Of a DNA stretch of 10,487 nt, positions 1 to 7,990 are shown in pieces. The stretch covers positions 1 through 10,487 of the forward strand of contig DAOTEJ010000085.1 in the NCBI GenBank assembly GCA_035454085.1. The letters are read 5' to 3'. Under the pieces are notes generated by a model. The model was not told the origin of the DNA. It saw only the letters and a program-made list of their open reading frames with translations, and ran no database searches. This DNA comes from DAOTEJ01 sp035454085 (GTDB lineage Bacteria; Pseudomonadota; Gammaproteobacteria; Burkholderiales; Burkholderiaceae_F). A program made the translations under genes and the position numbers. Within the stretch, counting starts at the first letter, position 1, and each line of letters opens with the position of its first letter.

Positions 1-494
1 TCCGTGTAGCCAAAGCGGCTGAAGTCGCGCACGCGCATGGGGTAGAGCACGCCGTCCAGGTGGTCGCACTCGTGCTGCACCACGCGGGCGTGAAAGCCCT
101 GGGCTTCGCGCTCGATCCAGCCGCCCTGCGGGTCGCGGCCGCGGTAGTGCAGGCGGGTGTGGCGCGCCACCACGCCGCGCAGGCCGGGCACCGACAGGCA
201 GCCCTCCCAGCCCTCTTCCAGCTCGTCGCCCAGGGGCGTGAGCTCGGGGTTGAGCAGGATGGTCTGGGGCACGGCGGGCGCCTCGGGGTAGCGCGCGGCG
301 CGCTCGAAGCCAAAGATCACCAGGCGCAGGTTCACGCCGATCTGCGGCGCGGCCAGGCCCACGCCGCCCGCGGCCTCCATGGTCTCGAACATGTCGGCAA
401 TCAGGCGCGTGAGCTCGGGCGTGCCGAACTCGGTGACGGGCTCGGCCACGCGCAGCAGGCGCGCATCGCCCATGCGCAGGATGGGGTGGATCAT
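1..494 (-). CDS. def: Peptide deformylase, C-terminus cut off by window edge
   Basis: Removes the N-formyl group from the initiator methionine of nascent proteins at the ribosome, using a bound metal ion (usually Fe2+). All three family motifs are visible. Motif 1 is GVGLAAPQIG (residues about 44-53, with Gly46 and Gln51). Motif 2 is EGCLSVP, with metal ligand Cys99. Motif 3 is QHECDHLDG, with ligands His141 and His145 and catalytic Glu142. The window holds 164 codons plus two bases; family members are usually 165-180 residues, so only a short C-terminal tail is missing. The ATG at 494 overlaps the upstream phosphorylase stop as ATGA, and GGAGG lies 4 bases before it, so the start is well supported. 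In many bacteria def lies beside fmt; here the upstream neighbour is a methylthio-nucleoside phosphorylase, so this may be a second def copy. That last point is inference, because the downstream side is not visible. Confidence 0.95.
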   Translation of the reverse strand, partial: MIHPILRMGDARLLRVAEPVTEFGTPELTRLIADMFETMEAAGGVGLAAPQIGVNLRLVIFGFERAARYPEAPAVPQTILLNPELTPLGDELEEGWEGCLSVPGLRGVVARHTRLHYRGRDPQGGWIEREAQGFHARVVQHECDHLDGVLYPMRVRDFSRFGYT

Positions 495-1237
495 GCGGCC
501 TCCGGCTGCACCGCCGCGGCCAGCACGCGCACGGCGCGCGTCACGGCGCTCTTCATCACGGCTTCAAGGTCTTCGAGGCGGATGGCCTCGCGGCTGTCGC
601 CCAGGCCGGCGGCGTGGTTCACCACCACGGCCAGCGCGGCGTAGGCCAGCCCCGCCTCGCGCGCCAGCGCGGCCTCGGGCATGCCGGTCATGCCCACCAG
701 CTCGCCGCCGTCGCGGCGGATGCGGGCAATCTCGGCCGCGGTCTCGAGCCTCGGGCCCTGGGTGCAGGCGTACACCCCGCCGTCGTGCACCGCCTCGCCC
801 GCCTGCTTCGCGGCGGCCAGCAGGCGCGCGCGCAGCGCGGCCGAGTACGGCCAGGTGAAGTCCACGTGCGTCACCGGCGCCTCGCTGCCCTCGAAGAAGG
901 TGGCCTTGCGCCCGTGGGTGTAGTCGATGATCTGGTCGGGCACGGCCAGCACGCCGGGCCCGAACTGCTCGCGCACCCCGCCCACCGTGGCCACCGCCAG
1001 CACGCCCTGCACTTCAAGGTTCTTCAGCGCCCAGATGTTGGCGCGGTAGTTGATCTCGTGCGGGGCAATCGTGTGGCCGTAGCCGTGGCGCGCCAGGAAC
1101 ACCACCTCGGCCCCGCCCAGGGTGCCAAAGGTCAGCGCGCCCGAGGGCTCGCCGTAAGGCGTGCGCATCACCTGCCGCCGCGTGCGCTCCAGCGCCGCCA
1201 GCTTGGCCAGGCCGCTGCCCCCGATGATTGCGTACAT
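491..1237 (-). CDS. mtnP: Methylthio-nucleoside phosphorylase of MTAP/PNP family, probably S-methyl-5'-thioinosine phosphorylase (MTIP)
   Basis: A 248-residue cytosolic purine nucleoside phosphorylase of the MTAP/PNP family. It splits a 5'-methylthio nucleoside with phosphate into a free base and methylthioribose-1-phosphate, clearing the by-product of polyamine synthesis. Visible motifs are IIGGSGL (phosphate loop, Ser8), ARHG (Arg50-His51), PHEINYRANIWALK (residues 59-72), a VATVGGVRE segment, and MTGMPEAALARE from residue 183. Near the C-terminus the base-contacting stretch reads VVVNHAAG with Asn207. Adenine-specific MTAP of the human type has Asp-Tyr-Asp here. Asn is the 6-oxopurine signature, as in the Pseudomonas methylthioinosine enzyme and in PNP. 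I therefore prefer MTIP over MTAP; automatic annotation would probably say MTAP (mtnP). The ATG at 1237 overlaps the ligA stop as TGATG and has GGAG 7 bases upstream. The stop overlaps def, so the gene sits within the coupled operon. Confidence 0.88.
   Translation of the reverse strand: MYAIIGGSGLAKLAALERTRRQVMRTPYGEPSGALTFGTLGGAEVVFLARHGYGHTIAPHEINYRANIWALKNLEVQGVLAVATVGGVREQFGPGVLAVPDQIIDYTHGRKATFFEGSEAPVTHVDFTWPYSAALRARLLAAAKQAGEAVHDGGVYACTQGPRLETAAEIARIRRDGGELVGMTGMPEAALAREAGLAYAALAVVVNHAAGLGDSREAIRLEDLEAVMKSAVTRAVRVLAAAVQPEAA
499..503 (-). promoter_or_regulatory. Shine-Dalgarno site of def
   Basis: GGAGG on the minus strand lies inside the last codons of the phosphorylase gene, 4 bases before the def ATG at 494. 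The spacing is short, but the match to the anti-SD sequence is strong. Together with the ATGA overlap it fixes the def start. Confidence 0.6.
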
Positions 1238-3270
1238 CAGTTGTCTCCGGTGAGCGCGCGCAGGCCGGCTTCGTCGATCACCGTCACGCCCAGGCTGCGC
1301 GCCTTCTCTAGCTTGGAGCCGGCTTCCGCGCCGGCCACCACAAAGTGGGTCTTCTTCGACACCGAGCCGCTCACCTTGCCGCCGGCGGCCTCGATCAGCG
1401 CGCTGGCCTCGTCGCGCGACAAGCTGGGCAGCGTGCCGGTGAGCACCAGCGTCATGCCCGCCAGCGGGCCGGCGGCGCGCTCGGTGCGCGCCTCGCTCCA
1501 GTGCACGCCCTCGGCGCGCAGCGCGGCAATCACCTCGCGGTTGTGCGGCTCGGCAAAGAAGGCGGCAATCGACTCCGCCACCACCGGGCCCACGTCGCGC
1601 ACCTCGAGCAGACCCTGCACGTCGGCGGCGATCAGCGCCTCGAGCGAGCCAAAGTGCCGCGCCAGGTCGCGCGCGGTGGCCTCGCCCACGTGGCGGATGC
1701 CCAGCGCGTACACAAAGCGCGCGAGCTGCGTGCTGCGTGCGCGGGCCAAGGCGGCCACCAGATTCTCGGCGGACTTCTGGCCCATGCGCTCCAGGCCGGC
1801 CAGGGTGTCGGCGTTCAGGCGGAACAGATCGGCCGGGGTGTGCACCAGGCCCGCGTCCACCAGTTGCTCGACCAGCTTGTCGCCCAGGCCTTCGATGTCC
1901 AGCGCGCGGCGGCCGGCAAAGTGCAGCAGGGCCTGCTTGCGCTGCGCGGGGCAGTACAGGCCGCCGGTGCAGCGGGTGTCCTTCTCGCCCTCGTCGCGCA
2001 CCGCGGCCGAGCCGCACACCGGGCAGTGCGCCGGCATCACGAAGGCGCGCGCCTCGGGCGGCCGGCGCTCGGGCAGCACGCCCACGATCTCGGGGATCAC
2101 GTCGCCGGCGCGGCGCACGGTCACGGTGTCGCCGATCATCAGGCCCAGCTGCGCGATGAAGTCCTCGTTGTGCAGCGTGGCGTTGCTCACCGTCACCCCG
2201 CCCACGAACACCGGCGCCAGCCGCGCCACGGGCGTGAGCTTGCCGGTGCGGCCCACCTGCACCTCGATGTCCTGCACCGTGGTGAGCATCTCTTGCGCGG
2301 GGTACTTGTGCGCCACGGCCCAGCGCGGCTCGCGCGACACGAAGCCCAGGCGCCGCTGCCGGTCAAACGAATTGACCTTGTAGACCACGCCGTCTATGTC
2401 GAAGGGCAGCGCGTCGCGCTCGGCCGCCACGCGGGCGTGGAACTCGCGCAGGCCCGCCGCGCCCTGCACCGTCGCGCGGTGGTCCGACACCGCCACGCCC
2501 ATGGCGGCCAGCGCGTCGAGCGTGGCGCTGTGGGAGGCGGGCAGCGCCCAGCCCTGCACCTCGCCCAGGCCGTAGGCGTAGAAGCTCAGCGGCCGCTGCG
2601 CGGTGATGCCCGGGTCGAGCTGGCGCAGGAAGCCCGAGGCCGCGTTGCGCGGATTGACGTAGATCTTCTCGCCCGCGGCGCGCTGGCGCTCGTTCAGGCG
2701 CTCGAAGTCGGCGCGGCGCATGAAGACCTCGCCGCGCACTTCCAGCACGGGCGGCGCGGGATCGAGTTGCAGCCGCAGCGGGATGGCGCGGATGGTGCGC
2801 ACGTTGGGGGTCACGTCCTCGCCCACCTCGCCGTCGCCGCGCGTGGCCGCCTGCACGAGCACGCCGTGCTCGTAGCGCAGGTTCAGCGCCAGGCCGTCGA
2901 ACTTGAGCTCGGCGGCGTATTCGACGGGCGCGTCCTCGGGCGTGAGCTCGAGCTCGCGGCGGATGCGCGCGTCGAAGGCGTCGGCCCCGGCGGGGCTGGC
3001 GTCGGTCTCGGTGCGGATCGAGAGCATGGGCACGGCGTGCCGCACCTTGGGCAGGTCGGCGCGCGGCGCGCCGCCCACGCGCTGGGTGGGCGAGTCGGGG
3101 GTGCGCAGCTCGGGGTGCGCGGCCTCGAGCGCCGCGAGCTCGGCGAACAGGCGGTCGTACTCGGCGTCGGGCAGGCGGGGCGCGGCCAGCACGTAGTACT
3201 CGTGGTCGGCGCGGGCAATGGCGCCGCGCAGCTCGGCCGCGCGCGCGGCGGCGCCGGCCGGCGCGCTCAC
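1237..3270 (-). CDS. ligA: NAD+-dependent DNA ligase LigA
   Basis: Seals 3'-OH/5'-phosphate nicks in duplex DNA during replication and repair, using NAD+ as AMP donor. The 677 residues match the family length (E. coli 671). Domain Ia (about 1-75) has the NMN-binding residues Tyr25-Tyr26, Asp35, Tyr38 and Asp39. The adenylation domain carries the nucleophile Lys123 in ELKFDG, followed by TRGDGEVGEDVT. The OB fold has VGRTGKLTPVARL. A four-Cys zinc finger uses Cys416, Cys419, Cys434 and Cys440, each E. coli position plus 8. Helix-hairpin-helix repeats follow, and a BRCT domain spans about 601-677 (GSVSKKTHFVVAG). The start is the GTG at 3270, which overlaps the zipA stop as GTGA; no strong SD is visible, so translation is probably coupled. 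The frame stays open far upstream, but that part is a shadow of zipA. The loop after PML reads SIRTETDA instead of the common SLDNAF; I remember this from Burkholderiales homologues. Confidence 0.97.
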   Translation of the reverse strand: MSAPAGAAARAAELRGAIARADHEYYVLAAPRLPDAEYDRLFAELAALEAAHPELRTPDSPTQRVGGAPRADLPKVRHAVPMLSIRTETDASPAGADAFDARIRRELELTPEDAPVEYAAELKFDGLALNLRYEHGVLVQAATRGDGEVGEDVTPNVRTIRAIPLRLQLDPAPPVLEVRGEVFMRRADFERLNERQRAAGEKIYVNPRNAASGFLRQLDPGITAQRPLSFYAYGLGEVQGWALPASHSATLDALAAMGVAVSDHRATVQGAAGLREFHARVAAERDALPFDIDGVVYKVNSFDRQRRLGFVSREPRWAVAHKYPAQEMLTTVQDIEVQVGRTGKLTPVARLAPVFVGGVTVSNATLHNEDFIAQLGLMIGDTVTVRRAGDVIPEIVGVLPERRPPEARAFVMPAHCPVCGSAAVRDEGEKDTRCTGGLYCPAQRKQALLHFAGRRALDIEGLGDKLVEQLVDAGLVHTPADLFRLNADTLAGLERMGQKSAENLVAALARARSTQLARFVYALGIRHVGEATARDLARHFGSLEALIAADVQGLLEVRDVGPVVAESIAAFFAEPHNREVIAALRAEGVHWSEARTERAAGPLAGMTLVLTGTLPSLSRDEASALIEAAGGKVSGSVSKKTHFVVAGAEAGSKLEKARSLGVTVIDEAGLRALTGDN
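1245..1248 (-). promoter_or_regulatory. Shine-Dalgarno site of the phosphorylase gene
   Basis: GGAG on the minus strand within the last ligA codons, 7 bases before the ATG at 1237. It decides this start against the much longer open frame that runs on into ligA. Confidence 0.65.
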
Positions 3271-4361
3271 GCCTGCACCACGAAGAGGCGCAGCGCGCGC
3301 GCGCTGCCCGGCTCGATCTCCACGTCGTGCATCTGCTGGTAGAGCTGGCCGAGCTGCTCGTTGATGGCCACCGCCGCGGTGCTCGCCAGCGGCCGGCCGC
3401 TCTCGTCGACGATCTGCGCGCCCAGCCGCGCGGCCAGGTCGCGCGCGGTGTTGAACAGCAGCTCGAGCGGCTGCGCGGCCACCGGCGCCACGGGCACGTC
3501 GAGCGCCAGCATGGCGATGTCCGACAGCGGCGCCTGGGTGGCCAGCGTGAGCACCGGGCGGCCGTCGGCATCGCGCCACAGCCAGCGCTCGGGGCCCACG
3601 GGCGCAAAGCCCGTGCCCTGCGCCGCCGCCGCCACCGCCTCGACGCTGAACGGCGCGCCGCTGGAGCGCAGGCGCAGCGACAGGCGCACGTCGAAGCGCG
3701 CCACGCGCGAGTCCAGGTCGTTGGCCTGGGCGAGCAGGTCGGGCACGTCGGGCGGCTCGAACTCGGCATCGAGCTCGAGCGCGATGTGCTGGGCGGCGGT
3801 GACGAAGCGCGAGGCGTCGATCTCGGTGATCGCGCCGCGCCGGTCGGCCAGTTGCAGCGCGATCAGCAGCTCGGTGTAGAAGCCGAAGCGGTCGGGCGCG
3901 CACCACTGCTGAGTGCGTCCGTCCCAGACCGCCAGATGGGTGGGCAGCGGCAGGTCCAGGCGCTGCAGGTGGTTGGCCGCCGCGAGCGCCGCGACCCCGT
4001 CCACCGGGCGCGTGCAGCGCAGCTCAAGGGCGTAGTCGATCAGCGGATCCTCCACCCAGTCGCCCGCCTTGACCGGCGCGGCGTGGTCGGCGCCGCTGGC
4101 GAAGTCGGCGCCGGGCGCGTCGGGCAGCGGGCCCAGGCGCGGCTCGATGCGCTGGCCCGGCACCGCCGACTGGCCCGCATCGCCGCCGTCGGGCGCGACG
4201 GGCGCGCGGCCGGCAACGGGATCGAGCCGCACATCGCCCAGATCCGCCCCCAGGCTCTGCGCCCGGCGGCGGGCGGCACGTTCGTCCCACTTGCCCTTGA
4301 GGAACAGCCCCAGCAGGAGCGCCCCGGCCAGGGCCGCCAGCGCGATCTGGAGCTCGCTCAT
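3267..4361 (-). CDS. zipA: ZipA-like cell division protein with C-terminal FtsZ-binding domain
   Basis: ZipA anchors FtsZ filaments to the inner membrane in the early divisome. This 364-residue protein has one N-terminal membrane span (about residues 4-21, LQIALAALAGALLLGLFL). Lys/Arg residues follow at 22-34, which fits the ZipA topology with the bulk of the protein in the cytoplasm. A Pro/Ala/Gly-rich linker (about 40-100) is shorter than in E. coli. The C-terminal part (about 222-350) fits the ZipA_C pattern: RFDVRLSLRL, a LALDVP strand, then FNTARDLAARLGAQIVDESGRPL. A second region at about 108-221 appears to have the same layout (see findings). The identity also rests on its place between smc and ligA, a standard arrangement in betaproteobacteria. 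The ATG at 4361 lies 11 bases after the smc stop, with a weak AGGG-type SD. The stop overlaps the ligA GTG start. Confidence 0.88.
   Translation of the reverse strand: MSELQIALAALAGALLLGLFLKGKWDERAARRRAQSLGADLGDVRLDPVAGRAPVAPDGGDAGQSAVPGQRIEPRLGPLPDAPGADFASGADHAAPVKAGDWVEDPLIDYALELRCTRPVDGVAALAAANHLQRLDLPLPTHLAVWDGRTQQWCAPDRFGFYTELLIALQLADRRGAITEIDASRFVTAAQHIALELDAEFEPPDVPDLLAQANDLDSRVARFDVRLSLRLRSSGAPFSVEAVAAAAQGTGFAPVGPERWLWRDADGRPVLTLATQAPLSDIAMLALDVPVAPVAAQPLELLFNTARDLAARLGAQIVDESGRPLASTAAVAINEQLGQLYQQMHDVEIEPGSARALRLFVVQA
3699..4040 (-). other. Middle domain of ZipA-like protein, possible second ZipA_C-type fold
   Basis: Residues about 108-221 run IDYALELR, then an Ala-rich helix, LAVWDG, ALQLADRRG and AAQHIALELDAEF. 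The C-terminal domain runs FDVRLSLRLR, an Ala-rich helix, RWLWRDADG, LALDVP and TARDLAARLGAQI. The first strand and the ALQL/ALDV strand are about 60-65 residues apart in both. The helix at the end matches position for position in its A-A-(I/L)-A-x-x-L-x-A pattern. This is an alignment made by eye, and the duplication is inferred. Confidence 0.45.
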
Positions 4362-4372
4362 GGCGCGGCGCC

Positions 4373-7300
4373 CTAGGCGGCCTCGGCCACCAGGCGGGTG
4401 GCCGCCTCGATGTCCACCGCCACGATGCGCGAGACGCCCTGCTCCTGCATGGTCACGCCCACCAGTTGCTGGGCGAGCTCCATGGCGATCTTGTTGTGCG
4501 TGATGAACAGGAACTGGGTCGAGTCCGACATCGACTCCACCAGCGCGCAGAAGCGCTCGGTGTTGGCGTCGTCGAGCGGCGCGTCGACCTCGTCGAGCAG
4601 GCAGAACGGCGCCGGGTTGAGCTTGAACATGGCAAACACCAGCGCGGTGGCGGTGAGCGCCTTCTCGCCGCCCGACAGCAGGTGAATCGTGCTGTTGCGC
4701 TTGCCGGGCGGCTGGGCCATGACCTGCACGCCGGCGTCGAGGATCTCTTCGCCGGTCATGATGAGCCGCGCCTCGCCGCCGCCGAAGAGCTTGGGGAACA
4801 TCTCGCCGAACTGGGCGTTGACCTGGTCGAAGGTGGCCTGCAGCAGGTCGCGGGTCTCGCGGTCGATCTTGCGGATCGCGTCCTCGAGCGTGTCGATCGC
4901 CGACCTGAGGTCGGTGGACTGCGCCTCGAGGAAGCCCTTGCGCTCCTGCGCGCTGGCAAGCTCGTCGAGCGCGGCGAGGTTCACCGCGCCGAGCGCGGCG
5001 ATCTCGTTGGCCAGGCGGGTGATCTCGCCCTGGAGGTTCGCGGCGCGCGGCTTCTCGGCGGCGTGGCGCTCGGCGAGCGCGGCCTCGTCGACCTGCGCCT
5101 GCGCGAGCTGCTCGGCAAACTGCTCGGCGGCCAGGCGCGCGGCCTGCTCCTTGAGTTGCAGCTCGGTGATGCGGTCGCGCAGCGGCTGCTGCTCACGCTC
5201 CAGGCCGAGGCGGCGCTCGTCCTGCGCACGCAGCTGGGCGGCGAGCTCGTCCATGCGGGTGCGGGCCTCGCGCAGGCGCTCCTCGGCCTCGGTGCGGCCG
5301 CCGAGCAGGCCGTCAAGGCCGGCGCGCGCGGCAGAGTCGTCGAGCTGCGCCAGCTGCGCGGCGGCGGACTCGACGTCGATCTCGATGCGCGCCGCGTCGT
5401 CGGTGGCGCTGGCCGCGGCCTGGCGCACGTCGCGCTCGCGCTCGCGGTTGGCGGCAAGCGTGAAGCCGATCTGCTGATGTTCGGTCTCGAGCCGGCGCTG
5501 CTCGTCGCGCGCCGCGCGCAGGGCGGCATCGGCCTGCTCGTAGGCAAGCTGCGCATCCTCGGCGCGCTGCTGGGCGGTGGCGAGTTCCTCGTCCAGGCTC
5601 TGGAAGCGGGCCTCGGCCTCCTCGCGCGCAGCGCGCAGCTCTTCGTCGTGCGCGCCGATCTCGGCCAGTTCGCCCTCGATCTGGCCGCTGCGGTGGCGGT
5701 GGCGCTCGATCACCTCGGCCAGGCGCACGGCCTCGATCTGCACGCCGTGCAGCGCGGTGCGCAGGCGCTCGACCTCGCGGCGGTGCCCGCCCAGCCCGTC
5801 CTGCACGAGGCGCACGGCGCTCTCGGCGCGCGCGGCGGCGGCCAGGGCCTCGTCGGCGATCAGGCGCTGGGCACGCAGCTCGCGCTCGAGGTTCTCGATT
5901 TCCTGGCGGCGCGCCAGCATGCCGGCCTTGGCGTCGTCGGCCGCGTAAAAACGCACGCCGTGACGGCTGACGCGGTGACCGGCCTTGACGATGAAGCTCG
6001 CGCCCGCGGGCAGCTCGGTGCGCGCAGCGAGTGCCGCGCCGAGGTTATCGGCCACGTAGACGCCGGCCAGCCAGTCGCCCACCACGGCGGCGAGCGCGGC
6101 TTCGCCGCCGCGCACGAACTCACCCAGCGGGCGGGCTGCGGCCAGCGGTGCGGTCTCGCGCGGCACCGCGCCGGCGGGGCTGAAGAAGGCCACGCGGGCC
6201 GGGGGCGCATTGCCGGCAAAGCCGGCGACCATGTCGAGCCGGCCGACTTCCAGCGCCTCGAGGCGCTCGCGCAGCACGGCCTCGACGGCGGTCTCCCAGC
6301 CGGGCTCGACGGCGAGCCGCTTGAACAGGCGCGGCAGGCTCTCCAGGCCCTGGGCCTTGAGCCAGGGGTCGAGCTTGTCGTTGGCCTCGACGTTGGCCTG
6401 CAACTGGCGCAGCGCGGCCAGGCGCGCCTCGATGCGGGTGAGCGACTCGGACTCGCGCAGGCGCGCGTCCTGCGCGGTCTGGCGTTCCTCGGCCAGGCGT
6501 GCGGCCTGCTCCTCGGCCTCGGCCTGAGTCTGTTCCTGCGCGGCGAGCGACTCGCGCAGCGCGGCGAGCTGCTCTTCCAGCCCGCGATGCCGCTCTTCGT
6601 CGGGCGCGCCCATCTGGCCGCGCTCCTGGGCGAGGCGCTCGCGCCGCTGCGTCAGCGCGGCCAGCTGGCGGTCGAGCGAACGGCTCTCGGCGGCCACCGC
6701 CTCGATTGCGTTCTCGGCCGTCACCGCGGCGCCGCGGGCGGTGCTCATCGCGTCGCGCGCGGCGGCGTAGGCGTCCTCGCGCGCCGGCAGCGTGGCCTCG
6801 TGGTCGGCGGCGCGCGCCTGCGCCTCGGTCAGGCGCAGCTCGCCCTCGCCGATCGCCTGCACCAGGGCCTGGGCACGCTCGCCGAGCTCGGCGTGCTCGG
6901 CCAGGCGGCGCTCGCGCGTGGCGCGCAAGGCTTCGATCTGGCCCGCCAGCCGCGTGCGGCCGTCGAGGATCAGGCGGATCTCGGACTCGAGCTTGCCGAT
7001 CTCGGCGTTGACCTCGTAGAGCCGGCCCTGGGCCTCGTGCACCGCGTCGGAACTGGCGTAGTGCGCGGCGCGCACTTCTTCGAGCTGGCGCTCGGTGGCG
7101 CGCAGCTCGGCGGTGTGGCCTTCGAGGGCATTGACCGCGGCGGCCGCATCGGCGGCCACCTTGTCGCGCTCGGCCTGGGCGTCGTGGCGGCGCGTGAACC
7201 ACAGCAGGTGCTGCTGAGCGTCGTGGCGCACCTGCAGCTCGCGATAGCGTCCGGCGACCTCGGCCTGCTGGGCGAGCTTGGAGGTCTGACCGTCGAGCTC

Positions 7301-7897
7301 GCGCAGGATGTCCTCGACGCGGGTCAGGTTGTCGCGCGTGTCCGAGAGGCGGTTCTCGGTCTCGCGGCGGCGCTCCTTGTACTTCGAGACGCCCGCGGCT
7401 TCCTCGAGGAAGATGCGCAGGTCCTCGGGACGCGCCTCGACGATGCGCGAGATCATCCCCTGGCCGATGATGGCGTAGGCGCGCGGCCCCAGGCCCGTGC
7501 CCAGGAAGATGTCCTGCACGTCGCGGCGGCGCACCTGCTGGTTGTTGATGTAGTAGCTGCTCGCGCCGTCGCGCGTGAGCACGCGCTTGACGCTGACCTC
7601 GGCGTACTGGCCCCAGGCGCCGCCGATGCGCCCGTCGGTGTTCTCGAACACCAGCTCCACGCTGGCGCGGCCGGACTGCTTGCGGTTGACCGAGCCGTTG
7701 AAGATGACGTCGGCCATGGACTCGCCGCGCAGTTCGCTGGCCTTGGACTCGCCCAGCACCCAGCGCACGGCGTCGATCACGTTCGACTTGCCGCAGCCGT
7801 TGGGTCCGACCACGCCGACGAGGCGGCCGGGCACGTCGATCTGGGTGGGATCGACAAAGGACTTGAACCCGGCGAGCTTGATCTGCCGAAGACGCAC
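4373..7897 (-). CDS. smc: Chromosome partition protein Smc
   Basis: SMC ATPase that, as a homodimer (usually with ScpA/ScpB), organises and segregates the chromosome. The 1174 residues fit the usual 1150-1200. The N-terminal head starts RLRQIKLAGFKSFVDP and has Walker A GPNGCGKSN with Lys37. Coiled coil runs about 170-505; it is Ala/Glu/Arg/Gln-rich. A hinge spans about 510-650. The returning coil runs about 660-1010. The C-terminal head carries the ABC signature LLSGGEK (Lys1079), Walker B CLLDEVDAPLDD (Asp1102, Glu1103) and the switch-type ITHNK. I chose the GTG at 7897 because the family begins directly with MRLxxIKLxGFKSF. The longer frame, from a GTG at 7999, would add 34 unrelated residues and begin upstream of the predicted minus-strand -10. 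A weak GGAAG lies 10 bases upstream. First gene of the five-gene minus-strand unit, divergent from queF. Confidence 0.97.
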   Translation of the reverse strand: MRLRQIKLAGFKSFVDPTQIDVPGRLVGVVGPNGCGKSNVIDAVRWVLGESKASELRGESMADVIFNGSVNRKQSGRASVELVFENTDGRIGGAWGQYAEVSVKRVLTRDGASSYYINNQQVRRRDVQDIFLGTGLGPRAYAIIGQGMISRIVEARPEDLRIFLEEAAGVSKYKERRRETENRLSDTRDNLTRVEDILRELDGQTSKLAQQAEVAGRYRELQVRHDAQQHLLWFTRRHDAQAERDKVAADAAAAVNALEGHTAELRATERQLEEVRAAHYASSDAVHEAQGRLYEVNAEIGKLESEIRLILDGRTRLAGQIEALRATRERRLAEHAELGERAQALVQAIGEGELRLTEAQARAADHEATLPAREDAYAAARDAMSTARGAAVTAENAIEAVAAESRSLDRQLAALTQRRERLAQERGQMGAPDEERHRGLEEQLAALRESLAAQEQTQAEAEEQAARLAEERQTAQDARLRESESLTRIEARLAALRQLQANVEANDKLDPWLKAQGLESLPRLFKRLAVEPGWETAVEAVLRERLEALEVGRLDMVAGFAGNAPPARVAFFSPAGAVPRETAPLAAARPLGEFVRGGEAALAAVVGDWLAGVYVADNLGAALAARTELPAGASFIVKAGHRVSRHGVRFYAADDAKAGMLARRQEIENLERELRAQRLIADEALAAAARAESAVRLVQDGLGGHRREVERLRTALHGVQIEAVRLAEVIERHRHRSGQIEGELAEIGAHDEELRAAREEAEARFQSLDEELATAQQRAEDAQLAYEQADAALRAARDEQRRLETEHQQIGFTLAANRERERDVRQAAASATDDAARIEIDVESAAAQLAQLDDSAARAGLDGLLGGRTEAEERLREARTRMDELAAQLRAQDERRLGLEREQQPLRDRITELQLKEQAARLAAEQFAEQLAQAQVDEAALAERHAAEKPRAANLQGEITRLANEIAALGAVNLAALDELASAQERKGFLEAQSTDLRSAIDTLEDAIRKIDRETRDLLQATFDQVNAQFGEMFPKLFGGGEARLIMTGEEILDAGVQVMAQPPGKRNSTIHLLSGGEKALTATALVFAMFKLNPAPFCLLDEVDAPLDDANTERFCALVESMSDSTQFLFITHNKIAMELAQQLVGVTMQEQGVSRIVAVDIEAATRLVAEAA

Positions 7898-7984
7898 TGC
7901 CTGATGACTTCCGGGAAGCGGGCACCGCGCGGCTGGCGAGAGGCTGGCGCGCGGTCGGCCCGAGGTTGTTGGATGGCTCCTTCG

Positions 7985-7990
7985 TATAAT
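7985..7990 (+). promoter_or_regulatory. Candidate sigma-70 -10 element for queF-dapC-dapD (TATAAT)
   Basis: Perfect TATAAT, the only AT-rich patch in this part of a very GC-rich window, 45 bases before the queF ATG. Transcription would start near 7997 and give a leader of about 39 bases. The -35 position at 17 bases spacing (GAGGTT, 7962-7967) matches consensus poorly; TTGTTG at 7966 is too close (13 bases). There is no extended TG motif. An activator, or mainly -10-dependent initiation, is possible. Confidence 0.65.

Noticed and set aside
1345..3342. Long plus-strand open frame of 665 codons opposite ligA, and a similar one opposite zipA (3327-4376)
   Set aside because: Same composition artefact. 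The opposite strand encodes complete, motif-bearing LigA and ZipA-like proteins, and the antisense products are low-complexity.
7966..7971. TTGTTG as a -35 hexamer for the plus-strand promoter
   Set aside because: The spacer to TATAAT is only 13 bases, too short for a sigma-70 promoter.
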